Under the pieces are notes generated by a model. That model searched no databases. It saw nothing but the letters and a program-made list of their open reading frames with translations, and was not told the DNA's origin. A program made the position numbers and the translations under genes. 64,000 nt of DNA from Thermoanaerobacter uzonensis DSM 18761 (GTDB lineage Bacteria; Bacillota; Thermoanaerobacteria; Thermoanaerobacterales; Thermoanaerobacteraceae): positions 124,001-188,000 of the forward strand of contig NZ_FQUR01000006.1 in the NCBI RefSeq assembly GCF_900129115.1. Reading direction: 5' to 3'. Positions 1 through 8,295 of this stretch are shown piece by piece. Positions within the stretch are counted from its first letter, which is position 1. The number at the start of each line of letters is the position of its first letter.

Positions 1-1
1 G

Positions 2-634
2 CCTATAACTGAAGAGATAGATAAGACAAAAGAACTTATAGATTTGGCTATGGACAAATCTCTTATTTTGAAGGTAGGTTTTAACAGAAGATATGCACCT
101 ATGTATCAAAAAGCCTTAGCTTTGTTTGAAGGCTTAAAACCTGAATTGTGCATTATGGTGAAAAATAGGAATAATGACATCAAAAATAGTGTTAAGTTTA
201 CACTTTATGACGATTTCATTCATATAATAGACACTTTATGCTATATAGTTAAAGATGTTGATGACATAGATGTAAATATTTCAAAAGAAAGAGACTCATT
301 AAAATCCATAGAAGTAGTATTAAAATCTAATAGTTCTACAGCGATAGGAGTCATGCATAGAAATGGTGGAAAAGATTATGAAAGGTTAGAAATACACGGG
401 CATGGCAAAAGTGCAGTTGTGGAAGACATGGAAAGTATAAGAATAATGGAAAATGGCAAAATATATGTGCATAATTTTGGAAGCTGGGATACTATATCTT
501 ATAGAAGAGGTTTTGAGACTGCTGTAAAAAGCTTTTTAAAGAACGTATTAGAAGGGAATTATGCAAATGACGAATTAAAATGTACTTTAAAATCTCACGA
601 GATTATAGGGGAAATATTAAAAAAGACAATATAA
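2..634 (+). CDS. Gfo/Idh/MocA-family oxidoreductase, C-terminal part (5' end outside window)
   Basis: The frame is open from base 2 with no start codon of its own, so this is the 3' part of a gene that begins upstream. It opens with Pro-Ile-Thr-Glu-Glu, which fits the residues after the Glu-Lys-Pro motif of NAD(P)-dependent sugar dehydrogenases, where the Lys is catalytic. About 20 residues later comes a VGFNRRYAPMY segment typical of the junction into the C-terminal domain of this family. The family oxidises or reduces sugars, inositols or related compounds with NAD(P); the substrate cannot be read here. A TTG at 44 is internal and is not the start. A hairpin terminator follows directly. Confidence 0.8.
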   Translation, partial: PITEEIDKTKELIDLAMDKSLILKVGFNRRYAPMYQKALALFEGLKPELCIMVKNRNNDIKNSVKFTLYDDFIHIIDTLCYIVKDVDDIDVNISKERDSLKSIEVVLKSNSSTAIGVMHRNGGKDYERLEIHGHGKSAVVEDMESIRIMENGKIYVHNFGSWDTISYRRGFETAVKSFLKNVLEGNYANDELKCTLKSHEIIGEILKKTI

Positions 635-664
635 AAATCAGGGCACAAAAAGCCCTGATTTTAT
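634..664 (+). terminator. Rho-independent terminator after the oxidoreductase gene
   Basis: The arms at 634-644 and 652-662 (core ATCAGGGC / GCCCTGAT) form an 11-bp stem with a 7-nt loop. The AT-rich flanks could let it also serve the converging Uma2 gene. Confidence 0.8.
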
Positions 665-696
665 AATAATGCTTCTATAATAAATGTGCGGGTGTT

Positions 697-1272
697 TTAA
701 TAAGCAAATACATCTTTCAAATCTATTTCTAGATCTTCAAAGATAGAAACTTTAATTTTATTTCCTACAGTATATACATCAGGTCTTCCATATCTGAAAT
801 TTTCTTGCAAAATAAACACACTTACAACTTTACTATCTGGTTCTACTATCCAATATTCCTTTACTCCATGCTTTTCGTATAAATTAAACTTTTCTATTTT
901 ATCTCTACTTGCAGTTGAAGGTGATGTAATTTCAACAATTAAATCAGGAGCTCCTTTACATCCTTCGTCATCTAGCTTTGACTTATCGCATACTACCACG
1001 ATATCGGGTTCTACAACAGTTTTTATTTCTTTATCACTTTTCTCATTTCCAGAAGGGAACCTTACTCCAAAAGGTGCACTAAATACTTCACATTGCTTAC
1101 CTCTAAGATATACAGCGAAGCTTGTAAATATTTCTCTTGATATTCTTTGATGAATTGTCGATGGAGAAGTCATTAAATAAATCTGCCCATTTATTAATTC
1201 TATTCTTTGATTATTTGGCCAGTTTAAATAATCTTCATAAGTATAAATATCCTCTCTTTTTGGTAAAGGCAT
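697..1272 (-). CDS. Uma2-family (DUF820) PD-(D/E)XK-like protein
   Basis: About 191 residues. The core PDIVVVCD, then roughly 20 residues on PDLIVEITSPSTASRDKIEKF and YWIVEPD, is the conserved part of Uma2/DUF820 proteins. These have a restriction-endonuclease-like fold with Asp and Glu-x-x metal ligands. The cellular role of the family is unsettled; it is abundant in cyanobacteria and scattered in thermophilic Firmicutes. The start is placed at the ATG at 1272 because GAGGGG (1282-1287) sits 9 bases upstream; a TTG at 1278 would be only 3 bases away. It is monocistronic, and no partner gene suggests a role. Confidence 0.75.
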   Translation of the reverse strand: MPLPKREDIYTYEDYLNWPNNQRIELINGQIYLMTSPSTIHQRISREIFTSFAVYLRGKQCEVFSAPFGVRFPSGNEKSDKEIKTVVEPDIVVVCDKSKLDDEGCKGAPDLIVEITSPSTASRDKIEKFNLYEKHGVKEYWIVEPDSKVVSVFILQENFRYGRPDVYTVGNKIKVSIFEDLEIDLKDVFAY

Positions 1273-1387
1273 AATCAAACACCCCTCTTTAAAACTCTTC
1301 TTATACTAAGTTTAACATTTTATATTCCTAATATCCAGAGCAAAAATATCTCCCTTTTTATTTGTTGCATTTAATTATGAAGTCTAT

Positions 1388-1525
1388 ATGAGAATAATAG
1401 TTCCAATAAAGCAAGTCCCTGAAACAAATAATGTGAAAATGAACCCTGTAACAGGGACAATGATGAGAGCAATCAAAAAAGCACTTGATCCAAATCTAAT
1501 ACTTAATCCGGGGAAAATTATATAG
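1388..1525 (+). pseudogene. Fused remnant of etfB (start) and a glcD-type FAD lactate/glycolate oxidase (end)
   Basis: A 45-codon frame runs from ATG 1388 to TAG 1523-1525. Residues 1-26 (VPIKQVPETNNVK, then NPVTGTMM) read as the N-terminus of electron-transfer flavoprotein beta subunit. Residues 27-45 (IKKALDP, LILNPGKII) read as the C-terminus of FAD-linked oxidases of the GlcD/lactate dehydrogenase family. In anaerobes etfB-etfA-ldhD form one operon for electron-bifurcating lactate oxidation, so the simplest reading is one large in-frame deletion from early etfB to late ldhD. No good Shine-Dalgarno site is seen, so translation is doubtful. The 343-bp gap between the Uma2 gene and nagA otherwise holds only the nagA promoter region. 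Confidence 0.75.
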
Positions 1526-1621
1526 AGATAACATACGTGATAAATTTAAGAAAACCATAGTTTTTGTGATATAATCAAATATAGAAGATTATATGAAATT
1601 ACTAAAAGGAGTTGTTTTCAA

Positions 1622-2776
1622 ATGAAAAGTATTTTATTAAAGCATGGTGAGATATATACAGAGAAGGAAATAATATACAATGGAGATATATTAATATCAG
1701 AAGGTAAAATTGTAGAGATTGGTAAGGGTTTATATAATGTTGATGCAGAAGTAATTGATTTAAAAGGAAAAAAGGTGGTGCCTGGATTTATTGATATACA
1801 CATACATGGTGGAGTAGGGCATGACACAATGGAAGGTACTTATGAAGCTTTAAATGCTATTTCAGTTCACCTTGCAAGGCATGGGGTTACATCTTTTTGT
1901 GCTACTACCATGACAATGGATATACCCTATATTTTAGATGCTCTTAAAAATATTAATGAGACAATGAAAAAGGGTACAGAAGGTGCGCAAGTTTTAGGTG
2001 CATATGTGGAAGGACCCTTTATAAGCAAAGAACACAAAGGGGCACAGGATGAGAGATACATCTTAGAACCAAACATAGACATAATGGACAAGTTTATTGA
2101 AGCTTCAAATGGGAATATAAAAGTAATAGCACTGGCGCCAGAGAAGGACAAGAATGGGGAATTTGTAGAATATGTAACTAAAAAAAATATAAGAGTATCA
2201 TTAGGGCATACAAATGCTACTTATGAAGAGATGAAAAATGGAGTTGACCGTGGAGCGACAATAGCAGTTCATACATATAATGGCATGAAAGGGCTTCACC
2301 ACAGGGAGCCAGGTGCTTTAGGAGAAGTTTTTTTGGATGACAGATTATACAGCGAGTTGATATGCGACTTTATACATTCACATCCTGCGGCAGTAAAAAT
2401 ACTTTTAAAAATAAAAGGGACAGATAGAGTAGTATTAATTTCTGATGCTATGGCAGCTTGTGGTTTAGGAGATGGAGAATACAGTCTTGGAGGGCAAAAA
2501 GTTTATGTGAAAAATAAAGAGGCAAGACTTGAGAATGGCACTTTGGCAGGAAGTACTTTGACATTGGATAAAGCTGTAGCAAATATAACGTCTCTTGGAG
2601 TACCACTTTTTGAAGCTTGCAAGATGGTTTCAGAAAACCCTGCAAAAGTAATTGGCATAGCTGACAGAAAAGGCAGTATAGCTATAGGAAAAGATGCTGA
2701 TATAACCATTCTAAACAGTGATTTAACTGTAGATATGACAATGGTTAATGGGAAAATTGTGTATAAAGTAGTATAA
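1622..2776 (+). CDS. nagA: N-acetylglucosamine-6-phosphate deacetylase
   Basis: 384 residues, the usual family length. The enzyme removes acetate from GlcNAc-6-phosphate in the cytoplasm, giving glucosamine-6-phosphate for cell-wall recycling or glycolysis. Amidohydrolase metal and catalytic residues are visible: His60-x-His62 (DIHIHGG), Glu130 (YVEGPF), His196 (LGHTN), His217 (AVHTYN) and the catalytic Asp275 (ISDAM). AAAGGAG at 1605-1611 precedes the ATG with good spacing. A TATAAT at 1570-1575 is the likely -10 box. No nagB or PTS gene is adjacent, so it appears to be transcribed alone. Confidence 0.95.
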   Translation: MKSILLKHGEIYTEKEIIYNGDILISEGKIVEIGKGLYNVDAEVIDLKGKKVVPGFIDIHIHGGVGHDTMEGTYEALNAISVHLARHGVTSFCATTMTMDIPYILDALKNINETMKKGTEGAQVLGAYVEGPFISKEHKGAQDERYILEPNIDIMDKFIEASNGNIKVIALAPEKDKNGEFVEYVTKKNIRVSLGHTNATYEEMKNGVDRGATIAVHTYNGMKGLHHREPGALGEVFLDDRLYSELICDFIHSHPAAVKILLKIKGTDRVVLISDAMAACGLGDGEYSLGGQKVYVKNKEARLENGTLAGSTLTLDKAVANITSLGVPLFEACKMVSENPAKVIGIADRKGSIAIGKDADITILNSDLTVDMTMVNGKIVYKVV

Positions 2777-2875
2777 CAAGATAAAAGAAAATAGAAAAAA
2801 TTAAAAAGAACAAGAATTTATATTAAGTTCATTAATTGTTAGCTTGATGTATATTTTTGTGAGAGGGGTTTTTTA

Positions 2876-3328
2876 ATGAAATTTGACGAGTTAGATTTTG
2901 AGATAATGCGAATTCTGCAGACGGATGGTAGAAAATCATTTAGAGAAATATCTAATGAATTAGGCAAACCAGAGAGCACTGTAAGATTAAGATATAATCA
3001 ATTGGTTGCAAATAATATTTTACGTGTTGTTGCTATTCCAGATCCCAAACAAGTTGGGTTTGAGGTAATGGCTATTCTTTGTCTAAAAGTAGATTTAGTT
3101 TATTTACAAGAAGTTGCGGAAGCACTTGCCAAAGTAAAAGAAGTGAGATTTATTGCTTATACAGCTGGAAGATACGATTTAATTGTAGAAATATATATGA
3201 AATCAAATGATGATTTGATAAAGTTTATGACTGAAGATTTGGCAAAAATGAAAGGAATTAAAGAATGTGACTTATCTATAGAACTTAAACTTTTCAAGGA
3301 TACATACAATTGGATGAATGAAGTTTAG
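2876..3328 (+). CDS. Lrp/AsnC-family transcriptional regulator
   Basis: 150 residues with an N-terminal winged helix-turn-helix (about 5-55: DFEIMRILQTDGRKSFREISNE, then STVRLRYNQL) and a C-terminal RAM ligand-binding domain (about 65-145). Family members are dimers or octamers that sense amino acids or other small metabolites. GAGGGG at 2863-2868 precedes the ATG. It lies immediately upstream of an OPT peptide transporter whose promoter carries two identical-type 13-bp palindromes, so that transporter is the obvious candidate target (inference). A terminator hairpin separates the two genes. Confidence 0.9.
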   Translation: MKFDELDFEIMRILQTDGRKSFREISNELGKPESTVRLRYNQLVANNILRVVAIPDPKQVGFEVMAILCLKVDLVYLQEVAEALAKVKEVRFIAYTAGRYDLIVEIYMKSNDDLIKFMTEDLAKMKGIKECDLSIELKLFKDTYNWMNEV

Positions 3329-3357
3329 ACAAAGAAGAAAAATATTTTGTCTAAAAG

Positions 3358-3392
3358 CATGGCAGAAATTTATAGTGCCATGTTTTTATTTT
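3358..3392 (+). terminator. Terminator after the Lrp/AsnC regulator
   Basis: CATGGCA (3358-3364) pairs with TGCCATG (3376-3382) and is followed by a T-rich tract, TTTTTATTTT. Confidence 0.8.
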
Positions 3393-3478
3393 GGTCAAAT
3401 GATTAAGAAAATATTTCTTATATTAACTTTCATTAATTTACTGCTAAAAATAAAACATTAAATATTTTTAGATGATTA

Positions 3479-3507
3479 TTGACAGTTATCTATAAATATG
3501 CTATATT
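3479..3507 (+). promoter_or_regulatory. Sigma-A promoter of the OPT transporter operon
   Basis: TTGACA (3479-3484) is separated by 17 bp from TATATT (3502-3507). A start of transcription near 3514 would give a leader of about 100 nt. Confidence 0.75.
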
Positions 3508-3542
3508 AGCAATAAATAATAGATATTGTTGCTAATGTAGCA
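3499..3542 (+). promoter_or_regulatory. Two tandem 13-bp palindromic operators at the OPT promoter
   Basis: TGCTATATTAGCA (3499-3511) and TGCTAATGTAGCA (3530-3542) share the form TGCTA-N3-TAGCA, with centres 31 bp apart, about three helical turns. The first covers the -10 box, the second lies just downstream of the expected transcription start. That geometry suits cooperative repression. The neighbouring Lrp/AsnC protein is the likely binder, but this is inference. Confidence 0.65.
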
Positions 3543-3569
3543 TAAAATCATCAATATCTATTATTTTTT
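3514..3569 (+). other. 5' leader hairpin, AT-rich, with U-tract
   Basis: A perfect 15-bp inverted repeat (3514-3528 with 3552-3566, core AATAGATATTG) begins about where transcription should start and is followed by a T-run. It could be a leader attenuator or an mRNA 5'-end stabilising hairpin. The stem has few G-C pairs, so termination efficiency in a thermophile is doubtful. Confidence 0.5.
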
Positions 3570-3614
3570 ATCAAAAAATTTAATAAAGTAAAATAATAAA
3601 GGGGGAAAGTTAGG

Positions 3615-5492
3615 ATGAAAAATGATGTATTAAAAAAGGATAATAGTTTTAAACCGTATGTACCAGCAGATGTTTATTTACCAGAAATTACACCTACTTC
3701 TGTAATTTTAGGGATAATACTTGTTATTATTTTTGGAGCAGCAAATGCTTATCTTGGCCTTAAGGTTGGTATGACTGTAAGCGCATCTATTCCAGCTGCT
3801 GTAGTGTCTATGTCTATATTAAAAGGAGTCTTAAAAAGAGGTACTATCTTAGAAAACAATATAGTTCAGACATTAGCTTCTGCTGGTGAAGCTGCCGCGG
3901 CAGGTGTGGTATTTAGTATACCAGCACTATATTTTCTTGATTATATTCCTTCCATGTTATTAATCTCATTAATAACTTTATTTGGAGGAATTTTAGGCGT
4001 AATTGGAATGGTTATCTACAGAAGATACTTAATTGTAGAGCAGCATGGAATCCTACCTTATCCTGAAGGTACGGCTTGCGCGGAAATTCTTATTGCAGGT
4101 GATAAGGGCGGTGTATCTGCTAAGATGGTGTTTAAAGGTGGAATAATTGCTGCAATATACAGATTAATACAATCGGGTCTTGGCTTTTTCCCAGATGTTA
4201 TTGAAACATCAATACCAAAACTTCCTGGAGGAGTTATTGGTGCTAATATTCTTCCCTCTCTTGTAGGTGTAGGTTATTTAATAGGCTATAAAGTTTCAGC
4301 AATAATACTAGCTGGTGGTTTGCTAGCTTGGGTAGTTATTATTCCTCTTTTAACTTTTATTGGAGCTAATGTAAATACACCAATTTTCCCTTCGTTAACT
4401 CCCATTTCTCAATTGGATGCATGGGGAATGTGGACAGATTACATTCAATATATCGGAGCAGGAGCATTAACTGTTGGAGGACTAGTGGAGTTTTTCAGAG
4501 CGCTTCCTGTTGTAAAAGATGCTATTTTAAGTTCTTTTTCTAAAATAAGAACATCTACTTCAAATAATACTTTGCGTACAGAGAGAGATATACCATTTCC
4601 TTATATTGTATCGATATTTTTAGCAATAGTTATTTTGATTGCTTTAATACCTCAGATGGAAATGAATATATTAGGTGCATTTCTTACAGCAATTTTTGGA
4701 TTTCTATTTGTATCTATTTCTTCGAGAATAGTTGGGGTTGTTGGAAGTTCATCTAATCCTGTCTCCGGAATGACGATTGCAACCATATTCATTAGTGCCA
4801 TTATTATGAAATCAATAGGCTATACAGGCATTAAGGGAATGGTTACAACCGTTGTTATTGGTGCTATTGTAACAGTTGCCGCTGCAATTGCTGGTGACAC
4901 TTCTCAAGATTTAAAAACAGGTTTTATAGTAGGTGCCACTCCAAAGGCCCAGCAGATTATAATGATACCTGGTATTCTTATCTTTGCTGGTATGTCAGGT
5001 TTTGTGCTAACTTTGTTAAATAACGCATATCATATTGGAAGTAGTGAATTGCCTTCCCCTGCTACAGCTGTAATTGCAGTGTTAGTTAAAGGAGTATTTT
5101 CTGGCAACTTGCCGTGGGGACTATTAATTATTGGTGCAGCTATAGGAGTAATTGTGGAACTAATGGGTATAGCTTCTTTACCATTTGCGATAGGATTATA
5201 TTTACCAGTACATTTATCAGTTCCAATATTTGTTGGAGGTTTTGTAAGAACGCTTGTAGAAAAATATAGGAACAATGGAATCGAAAGTGGTACATTATAT
5301 GCATCAGGACTTGTTGCAGGAGATGCTTTGGTAGGTGTTTTACTTGCTTTATTAACCACGGCAGGGGTAGCCGAAAAAATTGCAATAGGAAGTGGAATTT
5401 TAAGTAATGGAATAGCATCAATAGTAGGATTGGTTCTCATATCAATAATTGCTTATACGCTTTATAGCAATTCTAAAGTTGAAGAGAATTGA
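3615..5492 (+). CDS. OPT-family oligopeptide transporter
   Basis: 625 residues with about 15-16 predicted membrane segments. The N-terminal block (PEITPTSVILG, then GAANAYLGLKVGMTVSASIPAAV) is the family hallmark, as are LPYPEGTACAE and the GDTSQDLKTGFIVGATPKAQQ stretch in the second half. Prokaryotic OPT proteins import short peptides or related compounds with cation symport. GGGGG at 3601-3605 lies 9 bases before the ATG. The next gene, a DUF1028 protein, starts 21 bases downstream and is almost certainly co-transcribed. Regulation is probably by the paired operators in the promoter. Confidence 0.92.
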   Translation: MKNDVLKKDNSFKPYVPADVYLPEITPTSVILGIILVIIFGAANAYLGLKVGMTVSASIPAAVVSMSILKGVLKRGTILENNIVQTLASAGEAAAAGVVFSIPALYFLDYIPSMLLISLITLFGGILGVIGMVIYRRYLIVEQHGILPYPEGTACAEILIAGDKGGVSAKMVFKGGIIAAIYRLIQSGLGFFPDVIETSIPKLPGGVIGANILPSLVGVGYLIGYKVSAIILAGGLLAWVVIIPLLTFIGANVNTPIFPSLTPISQLDAWGMWTDYIQYIGAGALTVGGLVEFFRALPVVKDAILSSFSKIRTSTSNNTLRTERDIPFPYIVSIFLAIVILIALIPQMEMNILGAFLTAIFGFLFVSISSRIVGVVGSSSNPVSGMTIATIFISAIIMKSIGYTGIKGMVTTVVIGAIVTVAAAIAGDTSQDLKTGFIVGATPKAQQIIMIPGILIFAGMSGFVLTLLNNAYHIGSSELPSPATAVIAVLVKGVFSGNLPWGLLIIGAAIGVIVELMGIASLPFAIGLYLPVHLSVPIFVGGFVRTLVEKYRNNGIESGTLYASGLVAGDALVGVLLALLTTAGVAEKIAIGSGILSNGIASIVGLVLISIIAYTLYSNSKVEEN

Positions 5493-5513
5493 AAATAAAG
5501 GAGGAAATTGTTT

Positions 5514-6386
5514 ATGAGAAGAATTTCAACATTTTCTATTGTCGCGCGTGATCCTCAAACTGGTGAATTAGGTGTAGCGGTTCAATCAAAATTTTTGGCG
5601 GTAGGTTCTGCAGTAGGTTGGGCAAAAGCTGGAGCAGGCGCGATAGCTACACAGGCATTGGCTAATCTTGATTTTGGAGAAATAGGCATCAAACTTCTTG
5701 AGAAGGGATATTCTGCACAACAAGTTCTTGATGCATTGCTTGCATTAGATCCAGATAGAGAAGATAGACAGGTAGGTATAGTAGATACAAAAGGAAATGC
5801 TGCTGCTTTTACTGGCAAAAGATGCTTTGATTGGGCAGGTCATATTGTGGGAGAAAATTTCTCTTGTCAAGGTAACATATTAGTAAGTGAGGATACTGTA
5901 AAAGCTCTTGCTGAGACTTTTGTAAATACGAAAGGGACTCTTGCGCGAAGATTAGTTGCGGCTTTAGCTGCAGCTCAAAATGCAGGAGGAGATAGAAGAG
6001 GTAGGCAATCGGCATCTTTGCTTATTGTTAAAGAAAAAGGAAGCTATGGAGGATATAATGATAGATATATTGACCTTAGGGTTGATGATGACCCTGATCC
6101 AATCGCTAAATTATCTCATTTATTAGATTTGCATGAATTATATTTTAGTAAAACGAAGCCTGAAGAAATGGTAAAAGTAGATGAAAAATTGGCTGCTGAA
6201 ATACAGGAATCTCTTAAAAAATTAGGCTATTATAAGGGAGAAATAACAGGAAAATATGATGAATATACAAAAGAAGCGTATAAAGATTTTTGCGGATGGG
6301 AAAATTTCGAAGAAAGAATTTGTGAAGGTGATGTCGTTGATATAAATGTATTGAATTATTTAAGAAAAAAAGTAAAGGAACAGTAA
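5514..6386 (+). CDS. DUF1028 (Ntn-hydrolase-like) protein with C-terminal peptidoglycan-binding-like domain
   Basis: 290 residues. Residues 1-205 match DUF1028: RRISTFSIVARDPxTGELGVAVQS at the start, WAKAGAGAIATQA, and AAQNAGGDRRGRQSAS. This family belongs to the N-terminal-nucleophile hydrolase-like folds; its substrate is not established. The last 70 residues (AAEIQESLKKLGYYKGEITGKYDEYTKEAY) resemble a peptidoglycan-binding-type helical domain. There is no signal peptide, so it is probably cytoplasmic. The ATG at 5514 is preferred: AAAGGAGG (5497-5504) lies 9 bases before it but only 3 before the TTG at 5508. Linkage to the OPT transporter suggests it acts on an imported peptide or amide (inference). 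Confidence 0.85.
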   Translation: MRRISTFSIVARDPQTGELGVAVQSKFLAVGSAVGWAKAGAGAIATQALANLDFGEIGIKLLEKGYSAQQVLDALLALDPDREDRQVGIVDTKGNAAAFTGKRCFDWAGHIVGENFSCQGNILVSEDTVKALAETFVNTKGTLARRLVAALAAAQNAGGDRRGRQSASLLIVKEKGSYGGYNDRYIDLRVDDDPDPIAKLSHLLDLHELYFSKTKPEEMVKVDEKLAAEIQESLKKLGYYKGEITGKYDEYTKEAYKDFCGWENFEERICEGDVVDINVLNYLRKKVKEQ

Positions 6387-6406
6387 GAAATTAATTTTAG
6401 TATTAC

Positions 6407-6461
6407 AAAACTAAAAGGAATCCTTTCTTTTTTGAAATGAAGGGGGATTCCTTTTAGTTTT
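6407..6461. terminator. Bidirectional terminator between converging operons
   Basis: A 17-bp perfect stem (6407-6423 with 6445-6461; core CTAAAAGGAATCC) has A- and T-runs at both ends. It serves the DUF1028 gene and the oppositely oriented aminotransferase gene. Confidence 0.85.
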
Positions 6462-6468
6462 GATAGGA

Positions 6469-7635
6469 CTACAATATCCTTTCAGCGAAGTGTTTTATTC
6501 TTTCAAGTGCTCTTGCTATTTTATCTATAGAATATGCGTATGATACACGAATAAATCCTTCACCGCTTGGGCCAAATGCGTCTCCTGGTACTACAGCTAC
6601 TTTTTCTTCTTTTAAGAGTTTTTCACAAAATTCCTGTGAAGTCATACCCGTCTTTTTTATTGACGGGAAAATATAAAAAGCTCCTTTTGGCTCAAAGCAG
6701 TCAAAGCCTATTTCGCGAAATCCGTTTACAATAAATTTCCTTCTCTTATCATATGTTTCTCTCATTTTTACTATGTCTTCTTCACATTGATATATACCCT
6801 TTATAGCTGCATATTGTGCTGTTATTGGAGCGCATATAGTTGTGTACTGATGGATTTTATTCATCGCTTCAATGAATCCGTGTTCTGCTGCAATATATCC
6901 AAGTCTCCAACCTGTCATGGCAAAAGCTTTAGAAAAACCGTTTATAAGTATTGTCCTTTCTTTCATGCCCGGAAGTGAGGCTATGCTTACGTGTCTTCCT
7001 TCATAAGTCAATTCACTATATATTTCATCAGAAATTACTATTAAATCATGCTCGATTATTATGTTTACAATTTCTTCTAATTCTTCTTTTTTCATGATAG
7101 CACCTGTAGGGTTATTGGGGTAAGGAAGAATTAATACCTTTGTTTTTGGGGTTATTTTTGATTTTATGTCATCGGGGGTTATTATAAAATTATTTTTTTC
7201 GTCAGTAGGAACAAATACAGGGATGCCTCTTGTCAAAGTTACACATGGTGCGTATGATACGTAACTTGGTTCAGGTACTAAAACTTCGTCACCGTCATTT
7301 AAAAGAGCTCGCAGAGCAAGGTCAATGGCTTCACTGGCACCAATAGTTACCATTATTTCTTTTTCAGGGTCATAGGTTAAATTATAATGGGTCTTTAAAA
7401 AATAGGATATGGCGATTCTAAGTTCGGGCAAGCCTAAGTTTGAGGTGTATGTTGTGCTACCTCTATCTAGTGCGTCAATGCCTTCTTTTCTTATTTCCCA
7501 TGGAGTTACAAAATCTGGTTCGCCAACTCCCAGTGATATTATGTCTTTTGAATTTGTCACAAGGTCAAAAAATTTTCTAATTCCGGACGGTGGTATGCTT
7601 TTTACTACATTAGATATATATTTGTCTGTGTTCAT
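6469..7635 (-). CDS. Class I/II PLP-dependent aminotransferase (aspartate/aromatic-type)
   Basis: 388 residues, fold type I. Visible PLP contacts are Asn175 (NNPTGA), Asp203 and Tyr206 (SDEIY) and Lys236 in FSKAFAMTGWRLGY; a C-terminal FIRVSYAYS supplies the substrate-binding Arg. Sequence style is that of the AspC/PatA group, which transaminates aspartate, aromatic or lysine-type amino acids; the exact substrate is uncertain. Its ATG overlaps the stop of the upstream Lrp/AsnC gene (ATGA), showing translational coupling and suggesting the regulator responds to the amino acid handled here. Confidence 0.9.
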   Translation of the reverse strand: MNTDKYISNVVKSIPPSGIRKFFDLVTNSKDIISLGVGEPDFVTPWEIRKEGIDALDRGSTTYTSNLGLPELRIAISYFLKTHYNLTYDPEKEIMVTIGASEAIDLALRALLNDGDEVLVPEPSYVSYAPCVTLTRGIPVFVPTDEKNNFIITPDDIKSKITPKTKVLILPYPNNPTGAIMKKEELEEIVNIIIEHDLIVISDEIYSELTYEGRHVSIASLPGMKERTILINGFSKAFAMTGWRLGYIAAEHGFIEAMNKIHQYTTICAPITAQYAAIKGIYQCEEDIVKMRETYDKRRKFIVNGFREIGFDCFEPKGAFYIFPSIKKTGMTSQEFCEKLLKEEKVAVVPGDAFGPSGEGFIRVSYAYSIDKIARALERIKHFAERIL

Positions 7636-8120
7636 GGTGTTACCACCAGTCTTTTGTCATTTTGCCCTTCTTCGTAAAAAACGCCGTCCTTTTTATATCT
7701 TTTTAATACAAAATGGGTTGTAGTGCTTAAGACTCCTTCAATAGGTGCAAGCCTTTCAGCTACAAATAATGCTATTTCTTTCATGGTTTTGCCTTCTACT
7801 TCCACAGAAAGGTCATAAGTTCCGGAAATTAAGGAAACTGATTTTACTTCTTCGTACTGGCATATTCTGTGGGCTACTTTGTTAAATCCATGTCCTTGTT
7901 GTGGTGCTACTCTCACATCTATAAGGGCAGTTATAACTTCCCGGTCGGTCTTTTCCCAATCCACTAAAGTAGTGTATTTTAATAACACTTTTTTGTCCTC
8001 AAGACTTTTCATTGTATTTTTGACTTCTTCTTCACTAAACCCTGTAATTGTTGCAATTTGTTTTTCTGTAAGACGACTGTTTTCGCACAAAAGGTCAATG
8101 ATTTCCATAGATTTATCCAT
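7632..8120 (-). CDS. Lrp/AsnC-family transcriptional regulator, second copy
   Basis: 162 residues. A helix-turn-helix covers about 5-55 (LTEKQIATITGFSEEEVKNTMKSLEDKKVLLKYTTLVDW) and a RAM domain follows (RVAPQQGHGFNKVA, EEVKSVSLISGTYDLSVEVEG). AGGAGGG at about 8130-8136 precedes the ATG. First gene of a two-gene operon with an aminotransferase; such pairs are usually autoregulated amino-acid-responsive units. It is clearly divergent from the Lrp gene at 2876. Confidence 0.9.
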   Translation of the reverse strand: MDKSMEIIDLLCENSRLTEKQIATITGFSEEEVKNTMKSLEDKKVLLKYTTLVDWEKTDREVITALIDVRVAPQQGHGFNKVAHRICQYEEVKSVSLISGTYDLSVEVEGKTMKEIALFVAERLAPIEGVLSTTTHFVLKRYKKDGVFYEEGQNDKRLVVTP

Positions 8121-8257
8121 ATTTCATCCACCCTCCTAAAAAGATATTTTATGCACATTATAATACAAAGATAGGTGTAATTCAATAATTTAATAAATTG
8201 AAGCATAAAATTTTAAATAAAAACGTTTGAAATTGAAGTAATACAAGATTGTTGGGT

Positions 8258-8286
8258 TGACAGATACATGTAAAGAATGCTACAAT
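8258..8286 (+). promoter_or_regulatory. Sigma-A promoter of feoAB
   Basis: TTGACA (8258-8263), 17-bp spacer, TACAAT (8281-8286). Confidence 0.75.
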
Positions 8287-8295
8287 TTTTATAGG

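Noticed and set aside
3497-3566. RNA pseudoknot or antiterminator formed by the two interleaved inverted repeats upstream of the OPT gene
   Set aside because: The first arm lies in the -10 region and would not be in the transcript starting near 3514; the one-base connecting loop could not span a 15-bp stem. The outer repeat is better read as two DNA operators.
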